Assembly: GCA_018993265.1 (NCBI GenBank)
Contig: JAGKSW010000168.1
Coordinates: 1 to 48,537, forward strand
Direction: 5' to 3'
DNA from: Nostoc sp. TH1S01
Lineage (GTDB): Bacteria > Cyanobacteriota > Cyanobacteriia > Cyanobacteriales > Nostocaceae
Length of the DNA stretch: 48,537 nt
Part shown: one piece after another, positions 16,558 through 25,758 of the stretch
Layout of the letters: each line of letters opens with the position of its first letter
Position numbering within the stretch: position 1 is the first letter of the stretch
Translations under genes and position numbers: made by a program
Notes under the pieces: model-generated
What the model saw: only the letters and a program-made list of their open reading frames with translations
Told to the model about the DNA's origin: nothing
The model's database searches: none

Positions 16558-19422
16558 ATGAGACACTGGATCGCAAAATTCGCAATCTGTACACTATTGC
16601 TATACAATTTTTTCCTAAATAATGGTTGGGCAAGTGCAAATCAACTATCAGAATCTGATGTTCAAGAACTAAACTCAATTCCAGTAGTGGAAAATTTAGC
16701 AGTTGCTAGTAATTTTGGTGAAACTAAAAAAGAAGAACTGCGCCGATATCGTGAAATAGTTAAAGGCGTGATTAAACAAGCAGGATTATTCACACTTTAT
16801 CATCATGAAGAGTCAGGGCAAGTTTATTTAGAAATCAAGCCAGAGCAGCTAAATAAAAGTTATCTGGCAACAGTAACTTTAGAATCTGGACTAGGGGAAA
16901 ATGGGATTTATAGTGGATTACCTTTAGCTGATTTTTTGTTTTATTTGCGGCGCGTGAATAACAATTTGCATTTTGTAATTCAGAATGTCAAATTTCGGAT
17001 AAAATCAGGTGAAGCAGAACAGCGATCACTTGCTCGTTCCTTTAGCGATTCGGTGCTTTATTCTGTAGCGATAGATAGTATTGATCCACGGAGCAAAAAT
17101 ATAGTAATTGACCTAGAAGAACTGCTAATGCAGGATTTTTCCGGGTTAACTCCTTTATTAAAATATTATTTACAAGCTGATTACCGCTTAGATAAAAGTA
17201 AATCTTATTTTGGTGATGTTCATACTTTTCCAGAAAATATCGAGATTGATTCTATTTATGGTTTTTCCTCGCCAGAAGGAGCGAATTTAGTTACATTACC
17301 AGATAGCCGCGCTCTTAGTTTAAAGGTACATTATAGTTTTTCCCAACTGCCAGAAAATAACGGTTATATTCCCAGAATTGCTGATGACAGAGTAGGTTAT
17401 TTTATAACTGCTTTCCAAGATTTTTCTCAAGATAATATTCAAGAACCATTTGTCCGTTATATTAATCGTTGGCATTTAGAACCATTTGACCCTAACGCAC
17501 CTTTATCTCCACCCAAAAAGCCGATTGTTTTTTGGATTGAAAATGCTGTACCCCCTATTTACAGAGATGCCATTCGAGAAGGCGTTTTAATGTGGAATAA
17601 AGCCTTTGAAAAAGCTGGATTTCAAAATGCCATAGAAGTGCGACAAATGCCAGATGATGCTGAATGGTATCCCGCAGATGTGCGCTATAACACAATTCGC
17701 TGGTTCAATTCTTTAGATGCTGGTTTTGCCAGAGGGCCAATGCGTGTTAACCCCCTGACTGGCGAAATCTTAGATGCAGATATTATTGTCGATGCCAATA
17801 TGGTGCGCTCAGTTCAGCAAGAATATCATGCACTGATCGAAGCTTCATCAATGTGTCAGGTAGAAGGCAGTCCCGATGAAACAAGCTTCATAGCCAAGGA
17901 TAAAAGTGGGACTGGTATTTCTACTCAGCACTCAGCACTCAGCACTCAGCACTTTCAAGCTAGGAGGCAGGAGGCAGGAGGAATACAATTTTTTACTCAG
18001 CACTCAGCACTCAGCGAGAAGTTGCGTGCGGGGGTTCCCCCCGTTGAGCAAACTTCGGTGACTCAGCACTCCCACACTGAAATTTGTTATGGCGCAGAAT
18101 CAACAGAGCAAGTCGCTATGGGGGCGTTAGCATTATCACTGCTGCAAAATACCAAGCCTAATAGTGAAACGATGAAGGAGTATGTTCATCAATATTTGCG
18201 TTCTGTAATTGCCCATGAAGTGGGACATACTCTCGGTTTGCGGCATAATTTTCATGGCAGCACGATGTTAACGCCGCAAGAATTAAATAACCCTGAAATC
18301 ACCCAAACCAAAGGTTTAGCAGGTTCGGTGATGGATTATTTACCTGTAAATATTGCCCCTCAAGGAATGCCGCAAGGTGAGTATTTTCCTAGTGTGGTTG
18401 GCCCTTATGATGAATGGGCTATCCAATATGGTTATAAAAAAATTCCTGATGCAGCAGGTGAGATAGTTACACCAGAAGCGGAAAAAAGCTTTTTAGAAGA
18501 AATTGCTTTAGCATCACCGCAACCAGAATTGTCTTATGCGACTGATGAAGACACCCACGACATCAACCCACTAGCAAATCTCTGGGATATGAGTAGCGAT
18601 GTGCTGGTTTATTCCCAATGGCAAATGGATAACGCCCGTCTGATGTGGCAACGTCTGGATGAGGGTTATTTACCCAAGGGTGAAAGCTATAGTAGCTTAC
18701 GGGTTTTATTTAATCGAGTGCTGAGATATTATTTTCGCAATGCCAGCTTACTGTCTCAATATATTGGTGGGCAATCATTTCGACGACTTCATGCTGGTGA
18801 TGATAATTCCTGGGCTTTTGTACCCGTTTCGCTCACACAACAACGTCAAGCATTAGCAAAGTTGCAAGAATATGTTTTTGCTGAAGATGCTTTTAGTTTC
18901 TCACCGCAATTATTAAATCAACTTGCACCTTCACGCTGGCAACATTGGGGTAGCCCGATACTGCATAGTCGGCTTGATTATCCCATTCACGATCGCATTC
19001 TCTCTTTTCAAAGTGCCATATTACGATCGCTTTTAGATAGCGATCGCTTAAATCGTCTCAGGGATGTAGAATTAAAAACTCAACCTGGGCAAGCACTTTC
19101 CCTGCCAGAGTTATTTGATACCCTGCAAACAGGCATTTGGACAGAAGTTTTAACCCCAGAAGAAGCAAAATCAATTTCTAGCATTCGCCGTTCCCTGCAA
19201 AGAGAACATCTCAATATATTGTTAGAAATGGTGTTGAATGCTCATGATGAATTAGAAGATGGCCGCACACTGGCTTGGTATGAATTGCAGCAACTGCAAA
19301 AGGCAATTGACACCAAGCTACAGCAGTTTGGCACAGCATTAGATATTTACACAGTAGCCCATCTAGAATTTGCAGGCGATCGCATCACGAAGGCGTTAAA
19401 CGCGCAGTTGGTTTCTCGGTAG
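16558..19422 (+). CDS. Secreted zinc-dependent metalloprotease (DUF5117/DUF4953 type)
   Basis: 954 residues. An N-terminal signal segment (about 1-26, 'FAICTLLLYNFFLNNGWASA') suggests export. The DUF5117-like N-terminal part covers about 60-320; the metzincin-like catalytic part follows 'KPIVFWIENAVPPIYRDAIREG' (two blocks: KPIVFWIENAVPP, YRDAIREG). The zinc site H553-EVGH-TLG-LRH (HExxHxxGxxH) and the Met-turn-like 'GSVMDY' are intact. A C-terminal helical domain follows. The natural substrate is unknown. About 50 residues before the active site (bases ~17915-18070) the frame runs through heptamer repeats and an intergenic-type hairpin, encoding the odd peptide with repeated STQHSAL. The rest looks normal, so the enzyme is probably still active. 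Confidence 0.85.
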   Translation: MRHWIAKFAICTLLLYNFFLNNGWASANQLSESDVQELNSIPVVENLAVASNFGETKKEELRRYREIVKGVIKQAGLFTLYHHEESGQVYLEIKPEQLNKSYLATVTLESGLGENGIYSGLPLADFLFYLRRVNNNLHFVIQNVKFRIKSGEAEQRSLARSFSDSVLYSVAIDSIDPRSKNIVIDLEELLMQDFSGLTPLLKYYLQADYRLDKSKSYFGDVHTFPENIEIDSIYGFSSPEGANLVTLPDSRALSLKVHYSFSQLPENNGYIPRIADDRVGYFITAFQDFSQDNIQEPFVRYINRWHLEPFDPNAPLSPPKKPIVFWIENAVPPIYRDAIREGVLMWNKAFEKAGFQNAIEVRQMPDDAEWYPADVRYNTIRWFNSLDAGFARGPMRVNPLTGEILDADIIVDANMVRSVQQEYHALIEASSMCQVEGSPDETSFIAKDKSGTGISTQHSALSTQHFQARRQEAGGIQFFTQHSALSEKLRAGVPPVEQTSVTQHSHTEICYGAESTEQVAMGALALSLLQNTKPNSETMKEYVHQYLRSVIAHEVGHTLGLRHNFHGSTMLTPQELNNPEITQTKGLAGSVMDYLPVNIAPQGMPQGEYFPSVVGPYDEWAIQYGYKKIPDAAGEIVTPEAEKSFLEEIALASPQPELSYATDEDTHDINPLANLWDMSSDVLVYSQWQMDNARLMWQRLDEGYLPKGESYSSLRVLFNRVLRYYFRNASLLSQYIGGQSFRRLHAGDDNSWAFVPVSLTQQRQALAKLQEYVFAEDAFSFSPQLLNQLAPSRWQHWGSPILHSRLDYPIHDRILSFQSAILRSLLDSDRLNRLRDVELKTQPGQALSLPELFDTLQTGIWTEVLTPEEAKSISSIRRSLQREHLNILLEMVLNAHDELEDGRTLAWYELQQLQKAIDTKLQQFGTALDIYTVAHLEFAGDRITKALNAQLVSR
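17915..18070. repeat. STRR heptamers and palindrome inserted inside a coding sequence
   Basis: About four CTCAGCA copies, then AGGAGGCAGGAGG, further CTCAGCA copies, a hairpin with GCGGGGGTTCCCCCCG, and one more ACTCAGCAC. All are typical of intergenic DNA here (compare 5509-5544 and 21684-21817). The block is open in the metalloprotease frame. Confidence 0.85.
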
Positions 19423-19818
19423 TGTTAAAAAGAGGCTAGGGGCTAAAGGCTAGGGACTAGTAGAATTTCACTGATAATATGGTGCGTTGCGCTACATGAT
19501 ATCATGTTCGCTTAATTACTTACCAAAACCTCTAAACCCCACCCCACCAACGATCGCAATTTATCTTCTGTTTTGAAGAATGCGATCGCTCATATTTTCG
19601 TAAGGATTCAGGTGGAAGCTAGTGATTTACCAACCCAATTTTGCTGTGTAGACCCGCTCTTGAGTTCCCTCTCCCGCAGGGAGTTGATGTCTTAGTATAT
19701 TGATGAGTCAAATGAATTCCTGATTTTTCTACTCTTCTGACTCCTGAATTCTGGCTCCTGAATTCTTACGTAAAAATATATTGAAATCATACAATATTAA
19801 AATAAGCATCTCGCTTGG
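19423..19818. other. Intergenic region with GCTAGGG repeats and a palindrome
   Basis: GCTAGGG-type short repeats lie at about 19434-19462, and a perfect 14-bp palindrome ACATGATATCATGT at 19494-19507. The remainder has no coding frame. It holds the promoter of the regulator gene at 19819. Confidence 0.5.
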
Positions 19819-21690
19819 ATGCCACCCATGAAAATTTTATTGGTAGAAGATGATATATTACTCAGCACGGCAGTAGTAGATTTGCTGAGAGCAAAGCAAT
19901 ATAGTGTTGATGTAGCTAATAATGGGCAAACTGGGTTAGAACTGGCAATTTCGAGTGAATATCACCTGATTTTGCTGGATTGGCTCATTCCACAACTTGA
20001 TGGAATTAGTTTGTGTCGTCAACTGCGATCGCAAGGCTACCGTCAACCAATTCTGATACTCACAGCAAAAAATACTAATGCAGATATTGTGGCAGGTTTG
20101 GAAGCTGGGGCAGATGATTACATCATCAAGCCATACAATTCGGATGCATTATTAGCAAAAATTCGGTCTTTATTACGTCGTACAGGGGTAATTGCATTAT
20201 CCCCACTCATTTGGGGAAATCTTTGTTTAGACCAAACCTCTGGTAAAGTCACGGTTGATCAGCAATTAATTGCACTCACAGCCACAGAATACAAATTGCT
20301 GGAATTGTTTTTGCAAAATCCCAATCGCATCTTTAGCCGCAGGTTGATTTTAGATCAGCTGTGGGGATTTGATGACGCACCAATAGAAAACGCGGTGACA
20401 ACTCATATCAAAGATTTACGCAAGAAACTAAAAGCCGGAGGATTAACTGAAGACATTCTAGAAACAGTGTATGGGATGGGCTATCGCTTAAAGTCAGCCC
20501 CCAAAAATTCTATTAAGGCTGAGACGAAAACTTCACAACAACAGAATACTCAAACAAAATCCCGCACTAAGGATTTAGCCTCGGTTAATAAAGTATTAGA
20601 AAAATTTCGTGATTCTTTTACTCAACAAGTAGCCATACTAGAACAAGCGCATATTGCACTCTTGGCAGAAAATTTCCCTGAAGAGTTACAGCAACAAGCA
20701 AAGCATGAAGCGCACAAACTGGCAGGTTCAATGGGATCATTTGGCTATCCAGAAGGATCTAAGCTGGCTAGATCCATTGAGAATTTATTAATAGAGCATC
20801 GTACTTTCACCCATGATGAAATTACACAATTTTCTCAATTGTTAACAGCGTTGGAACAGGAACTAGCAAAACCACCTGTGAGTGTAACTTCTCAACCTGC
20901 CATATTACAGCAGACTTATCGTGTGTTGGTAATTGATGATGACAATATGCTGAATCAGCAATTGTTAGCAGAAGCAGAAGCTTGGGGAATGCGGTTAAAA
21001 ATTGCGCCTGATTTAGCAACGGCGCGATCGCACTTGGCTTTAGCTACGCCGGATGCAGTATTACTAGATTTAAGCTTTCCTGGAACTCAAGAAGATGGAT
21101 TGATTCTGCTGCGGGAATTAGGGGAAAAATTACCCAACTTACCAATTATTGTTTTTACTGCTAGAGATAGCCTGGCCGATCGCTTGGCTGTGTCACGCTT
21201 AGGCGCAAGACAATTTTTACATAAACCTGCCACAACTGAGCAAATTTTTCGAGCGATCGCCCGTACCTTACCACAATCGCAACCTTCAGCTGCTAAGGTT
21301 TTAATTGTTGATGATGACCCAGTAATTTTAACTAGCTTATCAGCCTTGCTCACACCTTGGGGGCTAGAAGTAACCACACTTTCACAACCGCAACAATTTT
21401 GGGAAGTACTAATTGCCACATCTCCAGATTTAGTGGTACTAGATTTAGAAATGCCAGTAGTAAATGGTTTAGAGTTGTGTCAAGTGGTGCGCCAGGATGC
21501 TAAGTGGGGGAATTTACCTGTTTTAGTAGTCACAGCCCATACTGATGCAAACTCCTTAAGGCAGGCCTTTGCGGCTGGAGCCGATGATTTTATTACCAAG
21601 CCAGTGTTAGGGCCAGAACTGGTGACACGAGTATTGAGCCGCATTGAGCGAGTCCGTTCGCGTTTGCAGTCAGTTAAAGAAAAGTGCTGA
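19819..21690 (+). CDS. Multidomain response regulator REC-wHTH-HPt-REC-REC
   Basis: 623 residues; ATG at 19819 or 19828 (MKILLVEDD). Domain order: REC1 (about 4-122, phospho-acceptor D54 in 'LILLDWLIP'), OmpR/PhoB winged helix (about 130-228, 'LTATEYKLLELFLQNPNRIFSR'), HPt (about 245-350, H299 in 'EAHKLAGSMGSFG'), REC2 (about 370-485, D417) and REC3 (about 490-615, D542). It is a DNA-binding output protein that can also relay phosphate through its own HPt. The kinase gene next to it has no receiver, so phosphate may pass kinase to REC to HPt to REC1. The last residue and stop codon (TGC TGA) lie in a heptamer repeat. Confidence 0.9.
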   Translation: MPPMKILLVEDDILLSTAVVDLLRAKQYSVDVANNGQTGLELAISSEYHLILLDWLIPQLDGISLCRQLRSQGYRQPILILTAKNTNADIVAGLEAGADDYIIKPYNSDALLAKIRSLLRRTGVIALSPLIWGNLCLDQTSGKVTVDQQLIALTATEYKLLELFLQNPNRIFSRRLILDQLWGFDDAPIENAVTTHIKDLRKKLKAGGLTEDILETVYGMGYRLKSAPKNSIKAETKTSQQQNTQTKSRTKDLASVNKVLEKFRDSFTQQVAILEQAHIALLAENFPEELQQQAKHEAHKLAGSMGSFGYPEGSKLARSIENLLIEHRTFTHDEITQFSQLLTALEQELAKPPVSVTSQPAILQQTYRVLVIDDDNMLNQQLLAEAEAWGMRLKIAPDLATARSHLALATPDAVLLDLSFPGTQEDGLILLRELGEKLPNLPIIVFTARDSLADRLAVSRLGARQFLHKPATTEQIFRAIARTLPQSQPSAAKVLIVDDDPVILTSLSALLTPWGLEVTTLSQPQQFWEVLIATSPDLVVLDLEMPVVNGLELCQVVRQDAKWGNLPVLVVTAHTDANSLRQAFAAGADDFITKPVLGPELVTRVLSRIERVRSRLQSVKEKC

Positions 21691-21817
21691 GTGCTGAGTG
21701 CTGAGTGCTGAGTGCTGAGTGCTGAGTGTTGGGTGTTGGGTGTTGAGTGCTGAGTGCTGAGTGCTGAGTGCTGAGTGTTGGGTGTTGAGTGCTGAGTGCT
21801 GAGTGCTGAGTGCTGAG
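21684..21817. repeat. STRR heptamer array (GTGCTGA type), about 18 copies
   Basis: Perfect GTGCTGA copies are interrupted by GTGTTGG/GTGTTGA variants in a second-order pattern. The array begins inside the stop codon of the regulator gene and ends about 13 bases before the kinase start. It fills almost the entire spacer. Confidence 0.95.
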
Positions 21818-21830
21818 AGAGGTAAAGAAT

Positions 21831-24800
21831 ATGGAAATTTATGCGCGATTATTGCCTTATTGTGTGGCGATTGGCACAACTGCGATCGCTCTAGTGTTGA
21901 GACTTTGGCTACAAAATCTACTACCTGAAACTTTGGGTGGTTTCTTTTATATCGCAATTCTGATTAGCACTTGGTATGGCGGCTTTCGTCCGGGAATTGT
22001 TGCTGTTGTGCTTTCAACACTGGCGGTCGAATATTTCTTACTTTACCCAAGATACCAATTCTCGCTATTGCAACCACAAAATTTATTGCAATTAAGCCTG
22101 TTTATACTGGTTGCTTTAATTATTAATCTACTAACTAGTAACTTTTTGGCCAGCAAACACAAGATTCAACAACTCAGCCAAAAATTAGCACAAGAAAATG
22201 CCGAGCAACTAAAAATGGCACTATCGGCCGCGCAAATGGGAATGTGGAATTGGGATATGGTGACAGGAGAAATCGAGTGGTCGCCAGAACACGAACAGTT
22301 ATTTGGGTTGGCTGTGGGGAGTTTTGATGGCAGATATGAAACTTTTGCAGCTCGTGTGCATATGGAAGATCATCCAGATGTGGAGCAAGCAATACAACAG
22401 TCACTGCAAACTCAAAGTATTTACCAGCAAGAATATCGTATAGTTTGGGCAGATGGAACTATCCATTGGGTAGAAGGACGAGGACAGGCATTTTATAACG
22501 CCGTAGGTGGGCCTGTGCGAATGACGGGAACTGTGATGGCAATTGATGAGCGCAAACAAGCTCAAATAACCTTACAGCAGCAATTTGAGCAACAACGCTT
22601 AGTGATGGAAATGTCTCAGCGTATCCGTAGCTCAATCAATATACAAGAGATTCTGCAAACTACGGTCAATGAAGTACGCCAGTTTTTACAGTGCGATCGC
22701 GTTATTATCTTTCAGTTTGCCTCGGATGGCAATGGCACTGTTGTCATCGAATCTGTGGGTGCTAATTGGACAGCTATATTATCGAGCAATATTTATGACC
22801 CTTGCTTTAGCACATATATTGAACCTTTTAAACAAGGTTTAGTGACAGCCAAATCTGATATTTATACTGCTGGTATTGACGCTTGTCATGTGGAACTTTT
22901 GGCAAGTTTTCAAGTTAGAGCTAATTTGGTTGTGCCGATTCTCAACCAAGATGAATTATGGGGGTTACTGATTGCTCATCACTGTGAGACTCCGCGAGAA
23001 TGGCAATCAACAGAAATTGATTTGCTGCGACAGTTAGGAACACAGTTAAGTATTGCTCTTCAACAAGCCGAATTATTTGAACAGTTACAAACTCAACTGC
23101 AAGAGCGCCAAAAAGCAGAATTAGCATTACAACAACTCAATGCCGAACTTGAACAAAAGATAACTCAGCGAACAGCACAATTGGCTCAAACAAATGCTCG
23201 CCTCATCGAAACAGTAATAGATCAGCAACACACCCAACTTATCCTATTAGAACAGGCACAATTGCTGGATCTAGCACATGACATGATCGTGACCCGTGAC
23301 TTAAACGGAGCAATCACCTTCTGGAACGAAGGAGCCGAATATATGTATGGCTGGACAAAAGCCGAAGCTTTGGGTCAAATATTGCATAATCTTCTGAAAA
23401 CTCAATTTTCTCAACCATTAACTGAAATAGAAACTCAACTTTTAGAAAACGGTTATTGGGAAGGAGAACTGATCCATTTCCGCAGAGATGGTCAACCTGT
23501 AACTGTAGCTAGTCGTTGGGTATTACAAAAAGACAATGCTAATAGAGCAATTAAAATTTTAGAAATCAACAATGACATTACTGAACGCAAACAAGCAGAA
23601 AAAATTCTGCAACAATATGAACGCATAGTTTCCAATATACAAGATGGTATCGCACTGCTAAATCGAGATTATACTTATCAACTTGTTAATCAAACTTACC
23701 TCGACTGGTACAACAAAGTTGATACCGAAGTTTTAGGACATTCGGTCAAAGAGATTTTAGGTCAACAATTGTTTGATAGTTTCATTCAGCCTCGCTTAGA
23801 CAGGTGTTTGGCAGGAGAAAATATTCAGTATGCAAGATGGTTTGATTACCCAAATCGACCACCGCAATTTATGAGTGTGACCTATACTCCTTACCGGGAA
23901 CAAGACGAAACTATTTCAGCAGTGATAGTTAGTTTACGTGATATTACTCGGCTGCAAAAAGCCGAAGCAGCCTTACGCCATAGCGAAGAAAGATTTCGGC
24001 AACTTGCAGAAAACATCCAAGCAGTATTTTGGATGACAGATATTGACAATCAACAAGTTCTATATGTAAGTCCGGCTTACGAAACTATCTGGCAAAGAAG
24101 TTGTGAAAGTCTTTATCAAAATTCTTCTGCTTGGTTAGATGCAATTCATCCAGATGATCGTCCTCTTGCCGAGATGACATTTAATGAACAATTAATAATA
24201 GAAAAAGCTGATATAAAATATCGCATCATTCGCCCTGATGGTTCAATGTGTTGGATTCGCGATCGCGCTTTCCCAATTAAAAATGAACTAGGCGAAATAG
24301 TGCGGATTGCCGGTCTTGCAGAAGACATTACAGAACTGCAACAAATTGAGCAGATGAAAAGTGAGTTTATTGGTATTGTCAGTCACGAACTCCGTACTCC
24401 TTTAACGGCAATTCGCGCCGCTATGGGCTTATTGAAAAGTGGCATCTATGACAGCAAACCAGACAAGTTCAAACGCATGATTGAAATTGCCGCCATCGAT
24501 AGCGATCGCTTAGTGCGCCTAGTTAATGATATTCTCGATTTAGAACGCTTAGAATCGGGGCGGCCAGTTTTAGAAAAAACAATCTGCAATGCCGCTGATT
24601 TAATAGAACAAGCAGTAGCCGGAGTGCAAGCGATCGCTAAAGAACAGAATATCAAATTCGACATTCAACTTACTGATGTGCGAGTATGGGCGGCTGCGGA
24701 TGCAATTATTCAAACCCTGACTAATCTGTTAGGTAATGCAATTAAATTTTCACCTGCTGATGCGACTATTAGTTTGCGTGTTCACCAGCAAACAGATCAC

Positions 24801-25034
24801 GTATTATTTGAAATTAGAGATCAAGGACGCGGGATTCCCAGTGATAAATTAGAAGCGATATTTGGTAGATTTCAGCAAGTAGATGCCTCAGACTCTCGCT
24901 CTAAAGATGGCACAGGCTTAGGCTTGGCAATCTGCCGTAGTATTATTGATCTGCACGGTGGAAAAATCTGGGCTGAAAGTACAGTTGGTGTCGGTAGTGT
25001 ATTTTTCTTCACTCTACCAATAAATAGAGAGTAA
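21831..25034 (+). CDS. Membrane histidine kinase with DXCF-type cyanobacteriochrome GAF and four PAS domains
   Basis: 1067 residues from ATG 21831 (GAGAGG about ten bases upstream); a GTG at 21810 lies in the repeat. Order: four-helix DUF4118-like membrane region (about 5-105), PAS (about 125-240), GAF (about 265-425), coiled coil, three PAS regions (about 475-835), HisKA with H852 in 'SHELRTPLTAIRA', and HATPase with 'NLLGNAIKF', 'DQGRGIP' and 'GTGLGLAI'. The GAF has both bilin-type cysteines: C325 in D-P-C-F and C352 in 'DACHVELL', then 'FQVRANLVVPI' and 'LWGLLIAHHC'. That is the DXCF cyanobacteriochrome pattern, usually a blue/green-type photosensor. It lacks a receiver domain; partners are probably the flanking regulators. 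Confidence 0.9.
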   Translation: MEIYARLLPYCVAIGTTAIALVLRLWLQNLLPETLGGFFYIAILISTWYGGFRPGIVAVVLSTLAVEYFLLYPRYQFSLLQPQNLLQLSLFILVALIINLLTSNFLASKHKIQQLSQKLAQENAEQLKMALSAAQMGMWNWDMVTGEIEWSPEHEQLFGLAVGSFDGRYETFAARVHMEDHPDVEQAIQQSLQTQSIYQQEYRIVWADGTIHWVEGRGQAFYNAVGGPVRMTGTVMAIDERKQAQITLQQQFEQQRLVMEMSQRIRSSINIQEILQTTVNEVRQFLQCDRVIIFQFASDGNGTVVIESVGANWTAILSSNIYDPCFSTYIEPFKQGLVTAKSDIYTAGIDACHVELLASFQVRANLVVPILNQDELWGLLIAHHCETPREWQSTEIDLLRQLGTQLSIALQQAELFEQLQTQLQERQKAELALQQLNAELEQKITQRTAQLAQTNARLIETVIDQQHTQLILLEQAQLLDLAHDMIVTRDLNGAITFWNEGAEYMYGWTKAEALGQILHNLLKTQFSQPLTEIETQLLENGYWEGELIHFRRDGQPVTVASRWVLQKDNANRAIKILEINNDITERKQAEKILQQYERIVSNIQDGIALLNRDYTYQLVNQTYLDWYNKVDTEVLGHSVKEILGQQLFDSFIQPRLDRCLAGENIQYARWFDYPNRPPQFMSVTYTPYREQDETISAVIVSLRDITRLQKAEAALRHSEERFRQLAENIQAVFWMTDIDNQQVLYVSPAYETIWQRSCESLYQNSSAWLDAIHPDDRPLAEMTFNEQLIIEKADIKYRIIRPDGSMCWIRDRAFPIKNELGEIVRIAGLAEDITELQQIEQMKSEFIGIVSHELRTPLTAIRAAMGLLKSGIYDSKPDKFKRMIEIAAIDSDRLVRLVNDILDLERLESGRPVLEKTICNAADLIEQAVAGVQAIAKEQNIKFDIQLTDVRVWAAADAIIQTLTNLLGNAIKFSPADATISLRVHQQTDHVLFEIRDQGRGIPSDKLEAIFGRFQQVDASDSRSKDGTGLGLAICRSIIDLHGGKIWAESTVGVGSVFFFTLPINRE

Positions 25035-25050
25035 GTAGAGGCGAATAATT

Positions 25051-25106
25051 AATGACAAATGCCAAATGACAAATGACAAATGACCAATGACCAATGACCA
25101 ATGACT
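25051..25106. repeat. STRR heptamer array (ATGACAA/ATGACCA) running into a start codon
   Basis: Seven or so ATGACAA/ATGACCA units end with ATGACTA, whose ATG is the start of the response-regulator gene at 25101. No separate Shine-Dalgarno is present. Confidence 0.9.
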
Positions 25107-25481
25107 AAAAAACTATTGATTGTAGATGATGAAGAACGAATCCGCGAATTAGTGCAAGCTTGTTTAGAAGATTTGGGCGGATGGGATACTGTGACAGCTG
25201 CATCTGGTCAGGAGGGGTTAAATATTGCTCAGATAGAACCTGATATTGATGCTATTGTGTTAGATGTTTCTATGCCTGATATGGATGGTTTTGCTGTTTA
25301 CGAACAACTTCAGGCAAATACCCTTACCCAATCTATCCCCGTGATTTTGCTCACGGCGAAAGTTCAACCGAGCGATCGCGATCGTTTTGCCACAATGGGT
25401 ATTGCAGGCGTAATTACCAAACCATTTGAACCAATAACTATTTCTCAAGAAGTTGCTGAAATTTTAGGTTGGTCAGATTAA
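25101..25481 (+). CDS. Single-domain response regulator (REC)
   Basis: 126 residues, one complete CheY-like receiver: acidic pocket 'IVDDEE' (8-12), phospho-acceptor D55 in 'AIVLDVSMPDMDG', Thr in 'ILLTAK', and Lys in 'ITKPF'. There is no output domain. It lies 66 bp after the cyanobacteriochrome kinase and is the best candidate for its direct phosphate acceptor, possibly shuttling to the HPt of the protein encoded at 19819. The start codon is part of the heptamer repeat. Confidence 0.93.
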   Translation: MTKKLLIVDDEERIRELVQACLEDLGGWDTVTAASGQEGLNIAQIEPDIDAIVLDVSMPDMDGFAVYEQLQANTLTQSIPVILLTAKVQPSDRDRFATMGIAGVITKPFEPITISQEVAEILGWSD

Positions 25482-25758
25482 TTTTAAACTTTTGTAAAGA
25501 AATTACAATCTTTATTAGTTCTTTATTTTTGCTAGATATCTTTCTTATTTAGAAATAAAAATTCTTTCTGCCAAACAGAATAAGGATAGATGAATATTTG
25601 CCAAGCTAAAGGCTCCAAAAAAGCTATCACCTTTAATTTATTACCATTTCATAGTAGTGCTTTAGGGGAAATCAAAGATAATCGTTATTTATACTCAGCA
25701 CTTTGCCATAATTTACCGCTTTACTATGAAGATTTCAAGCTTTCTGGAGTTTAATTAA

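Noticed and set aside
19494-19507. 14-bp palindrome as an operator
   Set aside because: It is perfect, but lies over 300 bp before the next start and inside common intergenic repeat sequence; no evidence of a regulator.
21810-21830. GTG start of the kinase gene at 21810
   Set aside because: The codon lies in the heptamer repeat; ATG 21831 follows GAGAGG and starts the first membrane segment.
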